Shown: positions 16,107 through 25,501 of the stretch, one piece after another | How the letters are laid out: each line of letters opens with the position of its first letter | Position numbering within the stretch: the first letter of the stretch is position 1 | Origin: Haliscomenobacter sp. | GTDB taxonomy: Bacteria > Bacteroidota > Bacteroidia > Chitinophagales > Saprospiraceae | NCBI GenBank assembly: GCA_016713275.1 | Contig: JADJPL010000006.1 | Span: 310,001 to 374,000, forward strand | Length of the DNA: 64,000 nucleotides | Reading direction: 5' to 3' | Translations under genes and position numbers: made by a program | Notes under the pieces: generated by a model | The model's database searches: none | What the model was told of the DNA's origin: nothing | The model's input: only the letters and a program-made list of their open reading frames with translations

Positions 16107-16760
16107 TTAGGCAAACTTTCCGACGGCTACGTAGAAGGGAAGCCCCTTGGTGAAATAGTGCTCCCATTCGGGAATAAACCCATATTCGCGCAAGGTTTGG
16201 TCGGTGGGGCGGTTGAGATTGCACCCTTCGCCGAATGTTTTCCAAACCGGATTGAGCCAGTTTTGCCAATGCCGCATCGGGGCGTGGGGCGCATGGATAT
16301 GTTCCAGGAGCAGGAGTTTGCCTCCGGGTTTCAGCCAGCGTTTGATATCCGCAACCGCCTGATCCGCATCGGGGATGGTGCATAATACCAGCGTGCAAAC
16401 AATCGCATCAAAGGGTTGGGCTTGCTGAATCAGCGTATCGAGATCCGGGTCGTGGACCCCCGCAAGGATCAGGCGTATGGCTGCGGCTGGCGGATGCGCC
16501 TCGAGTTTCTTTCTGGCTCGGTCCATCATACTGGAGGAAGGCTCGATAGCCCACACCTCGGCGCCGGAAGGGTAGAAAGGGAAATTGACCCCGGTCCCGG
16601 CGCCAATTTCAAGAACCTTCCCCTGCAAGGGAGTCAGAAGCTGCTTGCGGTATTTGGCGAGAATACGGTCTTCGAATTTGCGCATAAAAGGGTCGTATCC
16701 CATAGCGAAAAGCCGGGCATACCAGTGGTCGTGCCGGTGCGCGGAGTTGTCCAGGCGCAT
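16107..16760 (-). CDS. Class I SAM-dependent methyltransferase
   Basis: The 217-residue protein has the SAM-binding motif I LEIGAGTGVNFPFYP, an acidic residue in motif II (VWAIEPSS), and the motif PFDAIVCTLVLCTIPD, all of the UbiE/Methyltransf_11 type. It resembles the small-molecule methyltransferases annotated as METTL7/UbiE-like. The substrate cannot be told. It starts only 2 bases after the end of the rhomboid gene on the same strand, so the two are probably co-transcribed. Confidence 0.85.
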   Translation of the reverse strand: MRLDNSAHRHDHWYARLFAMGYDPFMRKFEDRILAKYRKQLLTPLQGKVLEIGAGTGVNFPFYPSGAEVWAIEPSSSMMDRARKKLEAHPPAAAIRLILAGVHDPDLDTLIQQAQPFDAIVCTLVLCTIPDADQAVADIKRWLKPGGKLLLLEHIHAPHAPMRHWQNWLNPVWKTFGEGCNLNRPTDQTLREYGFIPEWEHYFTKGLPFYVAVGKFA

Positions 16761-16762
16761 AA

Positions 16763-17476
16763 TCAGGTGCGGTTTGAAAACCAGCCGGGAAATTCCGGCG
16801 GATCCTGCTTTTCTCTCCGGCGCTGCTCCCTGGTTTGGTCGAACAGATCGCTTTCGAAATAGGGTTTTGACGGCGTTTCTTCCTCCAGGGCTTTGGCTTT
16901 GGGGAGTTCATCCGATTCCAACCGGTTCTTAAACCAGAAAGAGACCAGGATGCCGCTGCCTGCTCCCAGCAGGTGGCTCTCCCAGGAAATCCCCTCCTCG
17001 CCAGGGAGTATCCCCATAAACATCGATCCGTAATAAAACAGCACGATGGCTGCCAAGGCAATGGATTTGAGGTTTCTCCGAAAAACGCCGGTCCAGAAGA
17101 CAAATGCCACCAACCCGTATATGATCCCGCTGGCGCCGATATGGAAAACCGGCCTTCCGAATAGCCATACCGCCAAACCGGTGAGCAGGTAGATCAACGT
17201 GATCGCGGGAATGGCCACCCTCCGGTAAAAATACAAGACCATGGCGGTGAGAAAAAGCAGGGGCGGAGTATTCGACAGCAAGTGCCCGATACTGCCATGG
17301 AGGAACGGATGGGTGATAATCCCCTTCAACCCGTATATCGTCCGGGGGTAAACCCCCCAATAGCCCAACTCCAGATGGAGCGCCATCTGGACAAGTTGGA
17401 TAGCCCAAAGAACGGCAAGCAGGACCACGGGGAAACGAAGGCTGTTGATCAAATGTCTGGAAAATATTCTTGGCAT
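16763..17476 (-). CDS. Rhomboid family intramembrane serine protease
   Basis: This 237-residue membrane protein has six predicted hydrophobic segments. The catalytic serine is in GASGIIYGL and the catalytic histidine in SWESHLLGAGSG, the two signature sites of rhomboids. The conserved HPFLHGSIGHLLSN segment lies in between the early helices. A charged cytoplasmic tail of about 45 residues follows. Substrates are unknown. It is followed closely by the methyltransferase gene. Confidence 0.92.
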   Translation of the reverse strand: MPRIFSRHLINSLRFPVVLLAVLWAIQLVQMALHLELGYWGVYPRTIYGLKGIITHPFLHGSIGHLLSNTPPLLFLTAMVLYFYRRVAIPAITLIYLLTGLAVWLFGRPVFHIGASGIIYGLVAFVFWTGVFRRNLKSIALAAIVLFYYGSMFMGILPGEEGISWESHLLGAGSGILVSFWFKNRLESDELPKAKALEEETPSKPYFESDLFDQTREQRRREKQDPPEFPGWFSNRT

Positions 17477-17489
17477 AACGTCGAATTGG

Positions 17490-18461
17490 TCAGCTCAATA
17501 TATCAACCATCCGAAGCAAGGTTGGGTTGATTACCAAATTGTGTTTTATTGCCTGTTCGAATGGGGTATGAACGATCTCGTCGTTTACTACCCCGATCAT
17601 AACCCCTTTTTTCCCTTGAAGCAAGGCTTCAACCGCTTCGACCCCCATCCGGCTCGCGCGGAGCCTTTCCATGCAGGTGGGTTGGCCTCCGCGCTGCATA
17701 TGGCCCAAAATGCTCACTTTGATCTCGTAGAAGTTGAGCTTTTCCTTGACCTTTTCCGCCACCTTGAAGGCCCCGCCTTCTTCTTCACCTTCGGCGACAA
17801 TGACAATACTGGACGATTTTTTCCGCAGCCAGCCTTCTTTGAGCGTTTGGATCAGTTTGTCCAGGTCGGTAGGCGTTTCGGGGATAAGCACGGCCTCCGC
17901 CCCGGTAGCAATCGCGGTAGCCATAGCGATAAAGCCGGCATCGCGGCCCATGACTTCGATGAAGAACAGCCGGTCGTGGGCATTCGCGGTATCTTTAATC
18001 TTGTCGATGGCCTCCATGGCGGTATTGATCGCCGTATCATAGCCAATGGTATAGTCGGTGCCGTTCAGGTCGTTGTCGATCGTTCCCGGGCAGCCGGTGA
18101 TGCGGATGTCCGGATACTCCTGCATGAAGATATTGGCGCCGGTGAAGGTCCCGTCGCCTCCGATGGCCACAATGCCTTCAATATTTCGCCTTTGCAGATT
18201 TTCGTAGGCTTTGCGCCTTCCTTCCGGAGTGCGGAACTCCAACGAGCTGGCGGAGCGAAGAATGGTGCCTCCCATTTGGATGATATTGCTGACCGATTCT
18301 CTTTTCAGCTCCACAAAATCGTCATCGATCATGCCCTGATACCCTCGGAGAACCCCAAAAGTTTGAATGTCGTGGTGCAGGGCAGTGCGCACGACTGCGC
18401 GGATACAGGAATTCATACCGGGGGCATCGCCACCGGAAGTGAAAACGGCTATGTTCTTCAT
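17490..18461 (-). CDS. pfkA: ATP-dependent 6-phosphofructokinase
   Basis: The 323-residue glycolytic enzyme phosphorylates fructose 6-phosphate. The ATP-binding loop FTSGGDAPGMN (residues 6-16), GGDGTF, the catalytic TIDND segment and the substrate-binding MGRDAGFIA are all present. The reading frame is open to 18509, but ATG at 18461 gives the standard MKNIAVFTSGG N-terminus. The next gene upstream is a proline-rich protein with its own start. Confidence 0.97.
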   Translation of the reverse strand: MKNIAVFTSGGDAPGMNSCIRAVVRTALHHDIQTFGVLRGYQGMIDDDFVELKRESVSNIIQMGGTILRSASSLEFRTPEGRRKAYENLQRRNIEGIVAIGGDGTFTGANIFMQEYPDIRITGCPGTIDNDLNGTDYTIGYDTAINTAMEAIDKIKDTANAHDRLFFIEVMGRDAGFIAMATAIATGAEAVLIPETPTDLDKLIQTLKEGWLRKKSSSIVIVAEGEEEGGAFKVAEKVKEKLNFYEIKVSILGHMQRGGQPTCMERLRASRMGVEAVEALLQGKKGVMIGVVNDEIVHTPFEQAIKHNLVINPTLLRMVDILS

Positions 18462-18540
18462 GTTTTTGTGTTTGGGTTGCCCGCAAGTTATGGCGAATTC
18501 CGGACACAAACCAGCCAGATCGACGAAAGAAAATGGCCGG

Positions 18541-19266
18541 TTATTGGGGAAATCTACGGCGCACTAATTTGATAAAGGTTTGGGCAATTTCAAACCGCTC
18601 GTCCTGCCCCCAATGGTATTGTTCGGCCAGACTGCGGAGAAAACTCTGAGCCGCATCGAACCCGTCGAACCGGTTCAGCAAAGTGAGGGAGTCGTCGAGC
18701 GCACTCCGGTCTCTGCCAAACAACTCGTTGATATACAACAGGCGGTCGTTGATCGACATCGATTTGTTCAGGTCCTGGATCGGGCTTTCGCTCAGGCGCT
18801 CCGACAAATCGGAGGCTTTCTTGAAGCTGAACAACTTATCGACCGCCGCATTTGAAGCAGAGGAAGCGGGTTTGGAAACAACCTCCCTGGGCGCGGAGGG
18901 GGGAGGCGTAGGGAGCATTGGCTCTGGCGCAGGAATCGGCGCTGGCGCCGGTTTCTGTTCCGGAATTGGCGCCGGAGTAGGTTCCGGAAGAACTACCTTG
19001 GGAATGGAATCGAAGGGCGCCGGTTCCGGTTTCGGCTCAACCACCGGCGGCGGCGGAACGCGGAGGGGCTCGGCTTTAGCGGGCGCGGATTCTGCCGGCG
19101 CAGGGGCCAGGACCGCTTTGTCGTCCAAAAAAAGCGCGTATAATTGCCGGAGGTAGCTCAGCATCAGGTCCCGTTCAATCTGGGAAATATCCGCTTCGGC
19201 ATCGTCGATGCTTTTGAAGAGGGAGTTGAGTTTCCGGATGAGGATGCGTGCGTTGTGAAGGTCCAT
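18541..19266 (-). CDS. Conserved protein with proline-rich linker, function unknown
   Basis: With the start at ATG 19266 (the frame extends to 19332) the protein has about 241 residues in three parts. A short helical N-terminus (residues 1-50, MDLHNARILIRKLNSLF) is followed by a long Pro/Ala/Glu-rich linker (about 55-140) and a helical C-terminal domain (about 145-241, DLNKSMSINDRLLYINELFG). The C-terminal part resembles uncharacterised Bacteroidota proteins in which the SINDRLLFINELF motif recurs. No signal peptide or membrane segment is seen. Function is not known. Confidence 0.7.
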   Translation of the reverse strand: MDLHNARILIRKLNSLFKSIDDAEADISQIERDLMLSYLRQLYALFLDDKAVLAPAPAESAPAKAEPLRVPPPPVVEPKPEPAPFDSIPKVVLPEPTPAPIPEQKPAPAPIPAPEPMLPTPPPSAPREVVSKPASSASNAAVDKLFSFKKASDLSERLSESPIQDLNKSMSINDRLLYINELFGRDRSALDDSLTLLNRFDGFDAAQSFLRSLAEQYHWGQDERFEIAQTFIKLVRRRFPQ

Positions 19267-19426
19267 TTCGATTTGTTTTGTAGGCTGAATGCGAAATAAG
19301 CAGTTTCTGCCCAATTTTTTGGCCTCGGGCATTCAAAAAATGCGGTTTCCCATTTTTAATAACGCGTTCTGGTTTTATGTTTATGCGTGGGAAAAGCGCT
19401 TTCCCTGTTAATAAAAATTTAAGGGT

Positions 19427-20032
19427 ATGTTTTTAGAACCACAATTCAGAGGGCAGCGGAGCGGATGGATCGAAGTGATTTGCGGCTCCATGTTCTCCGG
19501 AAAAACAGAAGAGCTGATCCGGAGGCTCAAACGAGCTAAAATTGCCAACCAGCGCGTGGAAATTTTCAAGCCCCAGATCGACCGGCGCTACTCCGAATCC
19601 ATGGTCGTTTCCCATGATGCCAACAGCATTCATTCTACTTCGATAGCTCATTCCAACGAGCTGATCGCCCTTTCGGAGGGCGTCACGGTCGTTGGAATCG
19701 ACGAAGCGCAATTTTTCGACGAGGACCTCCCGGAAAATTGCCAGAAGCTGGCGCTGCGCGGCCTGCGCGTCATCATTGCCGGACTGGACATGGATTTCCG
19801 GGGCAAACCCTTTGGCCCTATACCCCAATTGCTCGCTGTGGCAGAATACATTACCAAAGTGCACGCCATTTGCCCCCATTGCGGAAACCTGGCGGTCCAT
19901 TCCTACCGGCTTACTGCCAACGAAGAAACCGTTATGCTCGGCGAGAAAGATCTGTACGAACCTCGATGCCGGACCTGCTTCCACCTCGGGTCGGTACTCG
20001 ATCCTCAATCCGGAAAAACGGACGGCCATTGA
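19427..20032 (+). CDS. tdk: Thymidine kinase
   Basis: This 201-residue type II thymidine kinase phosphorylates thymidine in nucleotide salvage. The P-loop GSMFSGKTEELIRR (about residue 21), the DEAQFF Walker B-type segment, the lasso region AGLDMDFRGKPFGP, and two zinc-binding pairs (CPHC and CRTC) are all present. The gene lies upstream of purH on the same strand but with an intervening promoter. Confidence 0.96.
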   Translation: MFLEPQFRGQRSGWIEVICGSMFSGKTEELIRRLKRAKIANQRVEIFKPQIDRRYSESMVVSHDANSIHSTSIAHSNELIALSEGVTVVGIDEAQFFDEDLPENCQKLALRGLRVIIAGLDMDFRGKPFGPIPQLLAVAEYITKVHAICPHCGNLAVHSYRLTANEETVMLGEKDLYEPRCRTCFHLGSVLDPQSGKTDGH

Positions 20033-20231
20033 GCGTTCCCCGCCGCATCCATAGATGCTGGGCTACTTTTTTTATAAAAAAAAGATTCTGCACTCCCCAA
20101 CGGAAATTGCTTCGCAGGGGAGAATGATCAAATTATCCCCGGTAGAGCTGATTTTCAAGGTCGTGGATAGAATTATGTTTGCCCTCTCCAGCCTTTGCGA
20201 AGGGGCTTCCGGAAATCGGCTTTTTGGGGTT

Positions 20232-20263
20232 TTTGCCAATTCTTATCCTTTTGTGTACTTTTG
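20232..20263 (+). promoter_or_regulatory. Promoter of purH
   Basis: TTTG at 20232-20235, 20 bases, then TACTTTTG at 20256-20263: a perfect TTTG / TAnnTTTG pair 38 bases before the purH start. Confidence 0.7.
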
Positions 20264-20301
20264 CGCAGCTTTTTAAAAACGAGGAACTTCAATCTCCTAA
20301 T

Positions 20302-21827
20302 ATGGCAGCCAAAAAAATCCAGTCTGCGCTCATTTCCGTTTTTTCAAAAGAAGGGCTGGAGCCCTTGATCCGGGAGCTGCACCGCCTTGGTGTGACGTTG
20401 TACTCCACCGGGGCACGCAGGAATTTATTGAATCGCTGGGCTTTCCGGTAATTTCAGTTGAAACCCTTACCGGCTATCCATCTATTCTGGACGGAAGGGT
20501 GAAAACCCTTCACCCCAAGGTGTTTGGCGGCCTCCTTGCCCGGCGGGAAGAAGCCCACTTAAAACAACTCCGGGAATACGAAATCCCCGAAATCGACCTG
20601 GTGATCGTAGATCTTTACCCCTTTGAGGAAACGCTGGCTTCTACGCAGGACGAGAAATCGATCATCGAAAAAATTGACGTTGGAGGGATTTCCCTGATCC
20701 GGGCTGCGGCAAAGAACTTTCAGGACGTCGCCGTGGTACCTTCCCGCCAGGAATACGGCATGTTGCTGGAAATCCTTCAGGAGAAGTCCGGATACACGGA
20801 TCTGGCCGACCGCCAGGCACTGGCTGCCCGCGCTTTTCAGGTAAGTTCGCATTACGACACCGCAATATTTACCTATTTTAACCGCGTAGCGGCGATCCCC
20901 GTGTTCAAGCAAAGCGTCCAGGAATCCGAAACGCTTCGGTATGGAGAAAACCCCCACCAGCAAGGCGTTTTCTTTGGCCGTCTGGAGGATTTGCTGGAGA
21001 AAATCGCTGGGAAGGCGCTTTCCTACAACAATCTGGTGGATATCGATGCGGCCATCGCTTTGATCGCCGAATTCCGGCAGGACCAACCGACTTTTGCCAT
21101 ACTTAAGCATACCAATGCCTGTGGAGTGGCCACAAGGCCCAGTTTGAAGGAGGCTTGGGAAGCCGCTTTGGCCGGCGATCCGGTATCCGCCTTTGGGGGC
21201 GTCCTGATTGCCAACGCTCCGATAGATGAAGCTACCGCTTCGGCAGTGGACGCGATTTTTTACGAAGTGCTCATCGCTCCGGATTATGCCCCGGAAGCGA
21301 TCGAGTTGCTGACCAGGAAGAAAAACCGCATTTTGCTCCGGCTCAAAACCATGGACCTTCCCGCCCACCTGTTTAAAAGCCTGCTCAACGGCGTGATTCA
21401 GCAGGACACCGACCTGGCAATGGAAGGGCCAGACTCCTGGAAAGTGGTTACGAACGAGGCCCCGGCGAAAGACCAGGCCGCTGATCTGTTGTTCGCCCTG
21501 AAGTGCGTCAAGCACCTGAAATCCAACGCGATTGCTCTGGCAAAAGGAGGGCAGCTAATCGGTATGGGATGCGGGCAGACTTCCCGCGTCGACGCGTTGA
21601 AACAAGCTGTCGATAAAGCCCGCCGCTACGGCTTTGACGTTCAGGGCGCCGCCCTGGCTTCGGATGCGTTTTTCCCATTTGCCGACAGCGTCGAAATCGC
21701 CCACCAGGCGGGTATTGCAGCAATTATTCAGCCCGGAGGATCGGTCAAGGATAACGACAGCATCGACTACTGCAACGCCCATGGATTGCCCATGGTCATG
21801 ACGGGAGTGCGTCATTTTAAACATTGA
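20302..21827 (+). pseudogene. purH: Bifunctional AICAR formyltransferase / IMP cyclohydrolase, one single-base shift
   Basis: This gene encodes the last two steps of de novo IMP synthesis. It starts MAAKKIQSALISVFSKEGLE at ATG 20302. In the run G4 at 20410-20413 one G appears to be missing: as given, the frame reads STGARRNLLNR and stops, and with one more G it reads STGGTQEFIESLGFP and continues unbroken into VKTLHPKVFGGLL and on to the stop at 21827. The restored length is 508 residues, normal for PurH. Later landmarks are RYGENPHQQ, LKHTNACGVA and the C-terminal GVRHFKH. An essential gene broken in one homopolymer is most simply a sequencing error. Confidence 0.93.
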
Positions 21828-21901
21828 CGCGCAATCTTTAACAAAAGGTTAAGTTACCCTGCAGCGGCAGGCGCGTCCTTAAGATAAAGCGAAGGCATAG
21901 A

Positions 21902-22636
21902 TTGAATCTGGTAATCGACATAGGAAACACGCGGGCCAAAGCTGCGCTTTTTGACGCAGACCGGCTGGTTTCCCGCACGAGCTGGCCTGAGGTAGAAATC
22001 GCGGGATTAGCGGCGTTCCTGACCAACCAAAAGGTGAAAAGTGTCATCTTATCCTCAGTAAGGCGTGCCGTTGATCCGGAAATCGAACGCAAATTGGAAA
22101 AAACAGGCCGCTTGGTTCGTTTTTCCCACGCTACGCCGGTCCCTGTGCAGGTGGCGTACCAAACTCCGGAAACGCTGGGACTGGACCGGATAGCCGCTGC
22201 TGCGGGCGCTTTTGCCCGGTTTCCGGACGCGAATTGCCTGGTGATCGACGCCGGTACCTGTATGACCTTTGAATTTGTGCTCAGCGGGGGGCGCTACCTC
22301 GGTGGAAATATTTCTCCCGGGTTGGAAATTCGCCTCCGGGCCATGGCGGAATTTACAGCGAGCCTGCCTCTGGCCAAATTGAACGAGGTCGATCAGTGGA
22401 TTGGATATTCGACGGATTCAGCGCTCCGAAATGGCGCCGTTTTGGGCGCAGTAATGGAGATAGAAGGGTATATTCAGCGTTGCGAAAAAGAGTGGGGAAA
22501 TATTAACGCGGTTTTAACCGGCGGAGACGCGCTCTTTTTGGCAAATCCCCTGAAAAAAAAGATATTTGTTCACGAAAATTTAGTCCTTGAAGGATTGAAT
22601 AAAATATTGAATCATAATGTCAGGGATCTGGAATAG
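21902..22636 (+). CDS. coaX: Type III pantothenate kinase
   Basis: The 244-residue enzyme makes the first step of coenzyme A synthesis. It starts LVIDIGNTRAKAALFD (phosphate-binding loop). It also has ETLGLDRIAAAAGA, the DAGTCMTFEF motif and GGNISPGLEIRLRAM, all diagnostic of CoaX. The start codon is TTG at 21902, with no better ATG. It overlaps the next gene by 20 bases, the usual arrangement of coaX with an outer-membrane protein gene in Bacteroidota. Confidence 0.95.
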   Translation: MNLVIDIGNTRAKAALFDADRLVSRTSWPEVEIAGLAAFLTNQKVKSVILSSVRRAVDPEIERKLEKTGRLVRFSHATPVPVQVAYQTPETLGLDRIAAAAGAFARFPDANCLVIDAGTCMTFEFVLSGGRYLGGNISPGLEIRLRAMAEFTASLPLAKLNEVDQWIGYSTDSALRNGAVLGAVMEIEGYIQRCEKEWGNINAVLTGGDALFLANPLKKKIFVHENLVLEGLNKILNHNVRDLE

Positions 22637-23975
22637 ATGGTTAATTGTAGCGGTAGTTTTGGCGCTGGGATGGAATCTGGGGATTGCCCAGAATTACTAC
22701 ATTCAGCCCAAGTCCAACTCCCCGTATTCCCGCTTTGGCCTTGGGGACCCGGCGGACCCCTACTTTGCGGCGGCGGCTGGAATGGCGGGCATAGGGGCTT
22801 CTTTCAACGATCCCTCCCATTTCAATGCAGTCAATCCTGCTTCCCTGGGCTGGCTTCAGGTGACTGCTTTTGAAGTTGGCTTGTATACCCGGTATTCAGG
22901 CCTTCGCACAGGAGGGGAATCCTCGTCGAACTGGAGCGGCAACCTGAATTATTTTTCGCTTGCTATTCCGCTGAAAAACCCGATCAACCAGGCGCTGGAA
23001 CGCCAGAAGAACAAATTCGGATGGGGCACGGCCATCGCCTTACAGCCCTATACCAATGTGGGGTACCATGTCGAGTCGGTTGCCGAGCTTCCCGGGGCAG
23101 GCCAAACCGTCACGTCCCTGAAGGGGACTGGAGGAACCTATAAATTGGGTTGGTCGAACGGGTTGCGATTTGGAGCGCTCTCCTTCGGCCTCGAAGCAGG
23201 CTACCTGTTTGGCAAAGCCACTTATAGCCGCAGGGTGGAGTTCGATAGTCTGGACGTGTCTTATTCCACCGAGCTACTGGACGAAACCAGCCTGAAAAGC
23301 CTCCAATGGAAAACGGGAGTCCAATATACCCTGGACCTGGGGAAGAAAAACGCTGCTAAATGGGTGAACGACATCGGGAAGCCCGTGCTTACCATCGGCG
23401 CTTATTTTAGCAACGCCCCGGAATTAACTTCCACCACCAGCCGATTGTATTTCCGGGATAATTTTGATCTTTCTGCTCCCATTGATACTTTTGCAAGTGC
23501 GAACGGCGTCGAAGCATCCGGGACCTTGCCCGGCGAAATGGGGTTTGGGCTTACGTACGAAAAAAAGGATAAACTTCGGATCAGCGCCGAGTATGCTGCC
23601 GGGAAATGGAGCAAGTACCGCAACGAGGCCAGGCCCGAAAGCTTACTCGACTCCTGGCGTGTCGCTTTTGCCGGCGAAGTAATCCCCGACGTAACCTCTT
23701 ACAACAACTATTTTCAGAGGGTGCGCTACCGGGCAGGGTTTTATTATGGTACGGACCCACGCAGCGTTAATGGGGCTCAGATCAAGGAATACGGGATTAC
23801 GCTGGGCGCCGGGCTCCCGATCATCCTGCCTCGCCAAACCACCTCTTTCCTCAATATTGCTCTCGAAGCAGGGCGGTTTGGGCTGGAAGAAAGTTTGATG
23901 GAGAATTTTGTGCAAATGACCCTCGGGTTTACTCTTAATGATAACTCTTGGTTTTTCAAACGAAAATTCAATTAA
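22617..23975 (+). CDS. Outer-membrane beta-barrel protein next to coaX
   Basis: The 452-residue protein has a signal peptide (about residues 1-24, ending GIAQ) and a mature part of alternating aromatic strands beginning NSPYSRFGLGD, a motif typical of FadL/OmpP1-like or PorV-like Bacteroidota barrels. It overlaps coaX by 20 bases and ends 3 bases before the next gene, so the three genes probably form one transcript. Function is unknown; transport of hydrophobic compounds or secretion support are options only. Confidence 0.75.
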   Translation: MSGIWNRWLIVAVVLALGWNLGIAQNYYIQPKSNSPYSRFGLGDPADPYFAAAAGMAGIGASFNDPSHFNAVNPASLGWLQVTAFEVGLYTRYSGLRTGGESSSNWSGNLNYFSLAIPLKNPINQALERQKNKFGWGTAIALQPYTNVGYHVESVAELPGAGQTVTSLKGTGGTYKLGWSNGLRFGALSFGLEAGYLFGKATYSRRVEFDSLDVSYSTELLDETSLKSLQWKTGVQYTLDLGKKNAAKWVNDIGKPVLTIGAYFSNAPELTSTTSRLYFRDNFDLSAPIDTFASANGVEASGTLPGEMGFGLTYEKKDKLRISAEYAAGKWSKYRNEARPESLLDSWRVAFAGEVIPDVTSYNNYFQRVRYRAGFYYGTDPRSVNGAQIKEYGITLGAGLPIILPRQTTSFLNIALEAGRFGLEESLMENFVQMTLGFTLNDNSWFFKRKFN

Positions 23976-23977
23976 TC

Positions 23978-25381
23978 ATGACGGCTTTATCTAAAATGGT
24001 GTTAGTGGGAATTTCTCTGGTCTTCGCAGCCGCCGCGGCACAGGCCCAATGCGCAACTTGGGTGGGTTCCCCGAATGAGGCTTCCCTTAAGGAAGCGCAC
24101 GTGCTGTATCGGGGAATCGTGAAAGGGAAAGCGTATACCGATCTGGCAAAGCTGGACGATCTCAACTTTAACCTGGCTTTCGATAATTGGAAAAAAGCAT
24201 ACGAAGGCGCTCCTGCCGCCGACGGACAGCGCGCCGCCCACTTCGTGGATGGAATCGAACTCTATAAAGCAGAGAAAGAAAGGGCCAAAGACGAGGTCGG
24301 CAAAGCCCATGCCGAGCAATTGATCATTAAACTCTACGATCAATATATCGTTTGCTACCCCAAAGATGCGCCTTATGCCTATGGCCGCAAAGCGGTGGAT
24401 ATGTTTTATATGACCAGCTTCGGTTACCGGACGGAAACGTTCAAAGCATTCCAGGAAGCCCTCGATAAAGGCGGCAATAACGTGGAATACATCGTTTTTG
24501 AACCGCTGGGCATGCTGGTGACTTATTTATTCAAAAGCCAGCAGATTAGCCGCGAAGAGGCGCGCAATGCGGTGATCAAAGCTAAGGAAATCGCCGAGCA
24601 CAATACCGTCAATAACGAAAAGTACGGTCAATACTACGAAGCGTCCGCTGTGCGCATGGAGTTCCAACTCAGAGAGGTGGAAAAGGACATTTTTGACTGC
24701 GAATATTTCAAGGAAAAACTGATCCCCACCTATCGCGAAAACCCAGACGACCTGGATGTGCTCCGCTATGTATACAATACCCTGAAAACACAGGGCTGCG
24801 CGGAAACGGATTCCATTATGCTGGAGTTGAAAACGAAATACGAAGAAACCGCCCTGGAATTGAATACCCGCCTCACCGAGGAGTTCCTGGCGAAGAACCC
24901 TGGGGTTGCAGCCCGGAAACTTTACGAAAACGGTAAATACAGCGAAGCCTTAGACAAATACAAAGAGGCCGTCGCACAGGAAGAAGATGCCGACAAGCAG
25001 GCGGAGTACTACTTTAGCATGGCGTCGATCCAGTTCCGTCAGCTCAAAGCCTATTCTGCCGCCCGCGATAACGCACGCAAAGCAGCAAGCCTCCGCCCGG
25101 GTTGGGGCCGCCCGTATATGCTGATCGGCGACATGTACGCCGCCTCCAGCCGCAACTGCGGCAGCGATGGGTATTCCCGTGGGCTCGCGGTGCTTGCCGC
25201 TATCGACAAATACGCCTACGCCCGCTCCATCGATAGCGAGGTTGCCGGCGAGGCTTCCCGAAAAATTAGCTTGTACAGCGCCTCTGTTCCGCCTAAAGAC
25301 GACGTCTTCATGCGCGGAGTGAACAATACCCGCGTAACCGTGCCTTGCTGGATCGGGGAAACCGTTACCTTGAAGTATTAA
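23978..25381 (+). CDS. Secreted TPR-like protein (first of two paralogues)
   Basis: With the start at ATG 23978 the protein has 467 residues and a signal peptide ending near AAAQAQ. Helical repeats follow, including FDNWKKAYEGAPAADGQR and KYSEALDKYKEAVAQEEDAD, the latter a clear TPR unit. A C-terminal segment has DDVFMRGVNNTRVTVPCWIG. It is clearly paralogous to the next gene. I chose 23978 because the longer frame from 23948 overlaps the upstream gene and puts the signal peptide inside. The role is unknown. It is periplasmic or surface-facing. Confidence 0.8.
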   Translation: MTALSKMVLVGISLVFAAAAAQAQCATWVGSPNEASLKEAHVLYRGIVKGKAYTDLAKLDDLNFNLAFDNWKKAYEGAPAADGQRAAHFVDGIELYKAEKERAKDEVGKAHAEQLIIKLYDQYIVCYPKDAPYAYGRKAVDMFYMTSFGYRTETFKAFQEALDKGGNNVEYIVFEPLGMLVTYLFKSQQISREEARNAVIKAKEIAEHNTVNNEKYGQYYEASAVRMEFQLREVEKDIFDCEYFKEKLIPTYRENPDDLDVLRYVYNTLKTQGCAETDSIMLELKTKYEETALELNTRLTEEFLAKNPGVAARKLYENGKYSEALDKYKEAVAQEEDADKQAEYYFSMASIQFRQLKAYSAARDNARKAASLRPGWGRPYMLIGDMYAASSRNCGSDGYSRGLAVLAAIDKYAYARSIDSEVAGEASRKISLYSASVPPKDDVFMRGVNNTRVTVPCWIGETVTLKY

Positions 25382-25409
25382 TCGAATGGATTGCTTTTCT
25401 GGCATCCCT

Positions 25410-25444
25410 GGAGGGGCTTTGCTCATAAGGGAGCATAGCCCCTC
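25410..25444. terminator. Intrinsic terminator between the two paralogues
   Basis: GGAGGGGCTTTGCTC pairs with GAGCATAGCCCCTCC with one internal mismatch. T-rich sequence follows. Confidence 0.8.
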
Positions 25445-25501
25445 CGTTGTTTATTTATTTTCTTTCGTCCTCAGACGGCTTTTGTCTTAACTCTTAGGAT
25501 C

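Noticed and set aside
17445..18572. 375-residue open frame on the plus strand
   Set aside because: Antisense to pfkA.
20302..21827. Programmed ribosomal frameshift in purH and the other broken genes
   Set aside because: No slippery heptamer or downstream pseudoknot seen, and several unrelated genes share the same homopolymer pattern, which fits sequencing error better.
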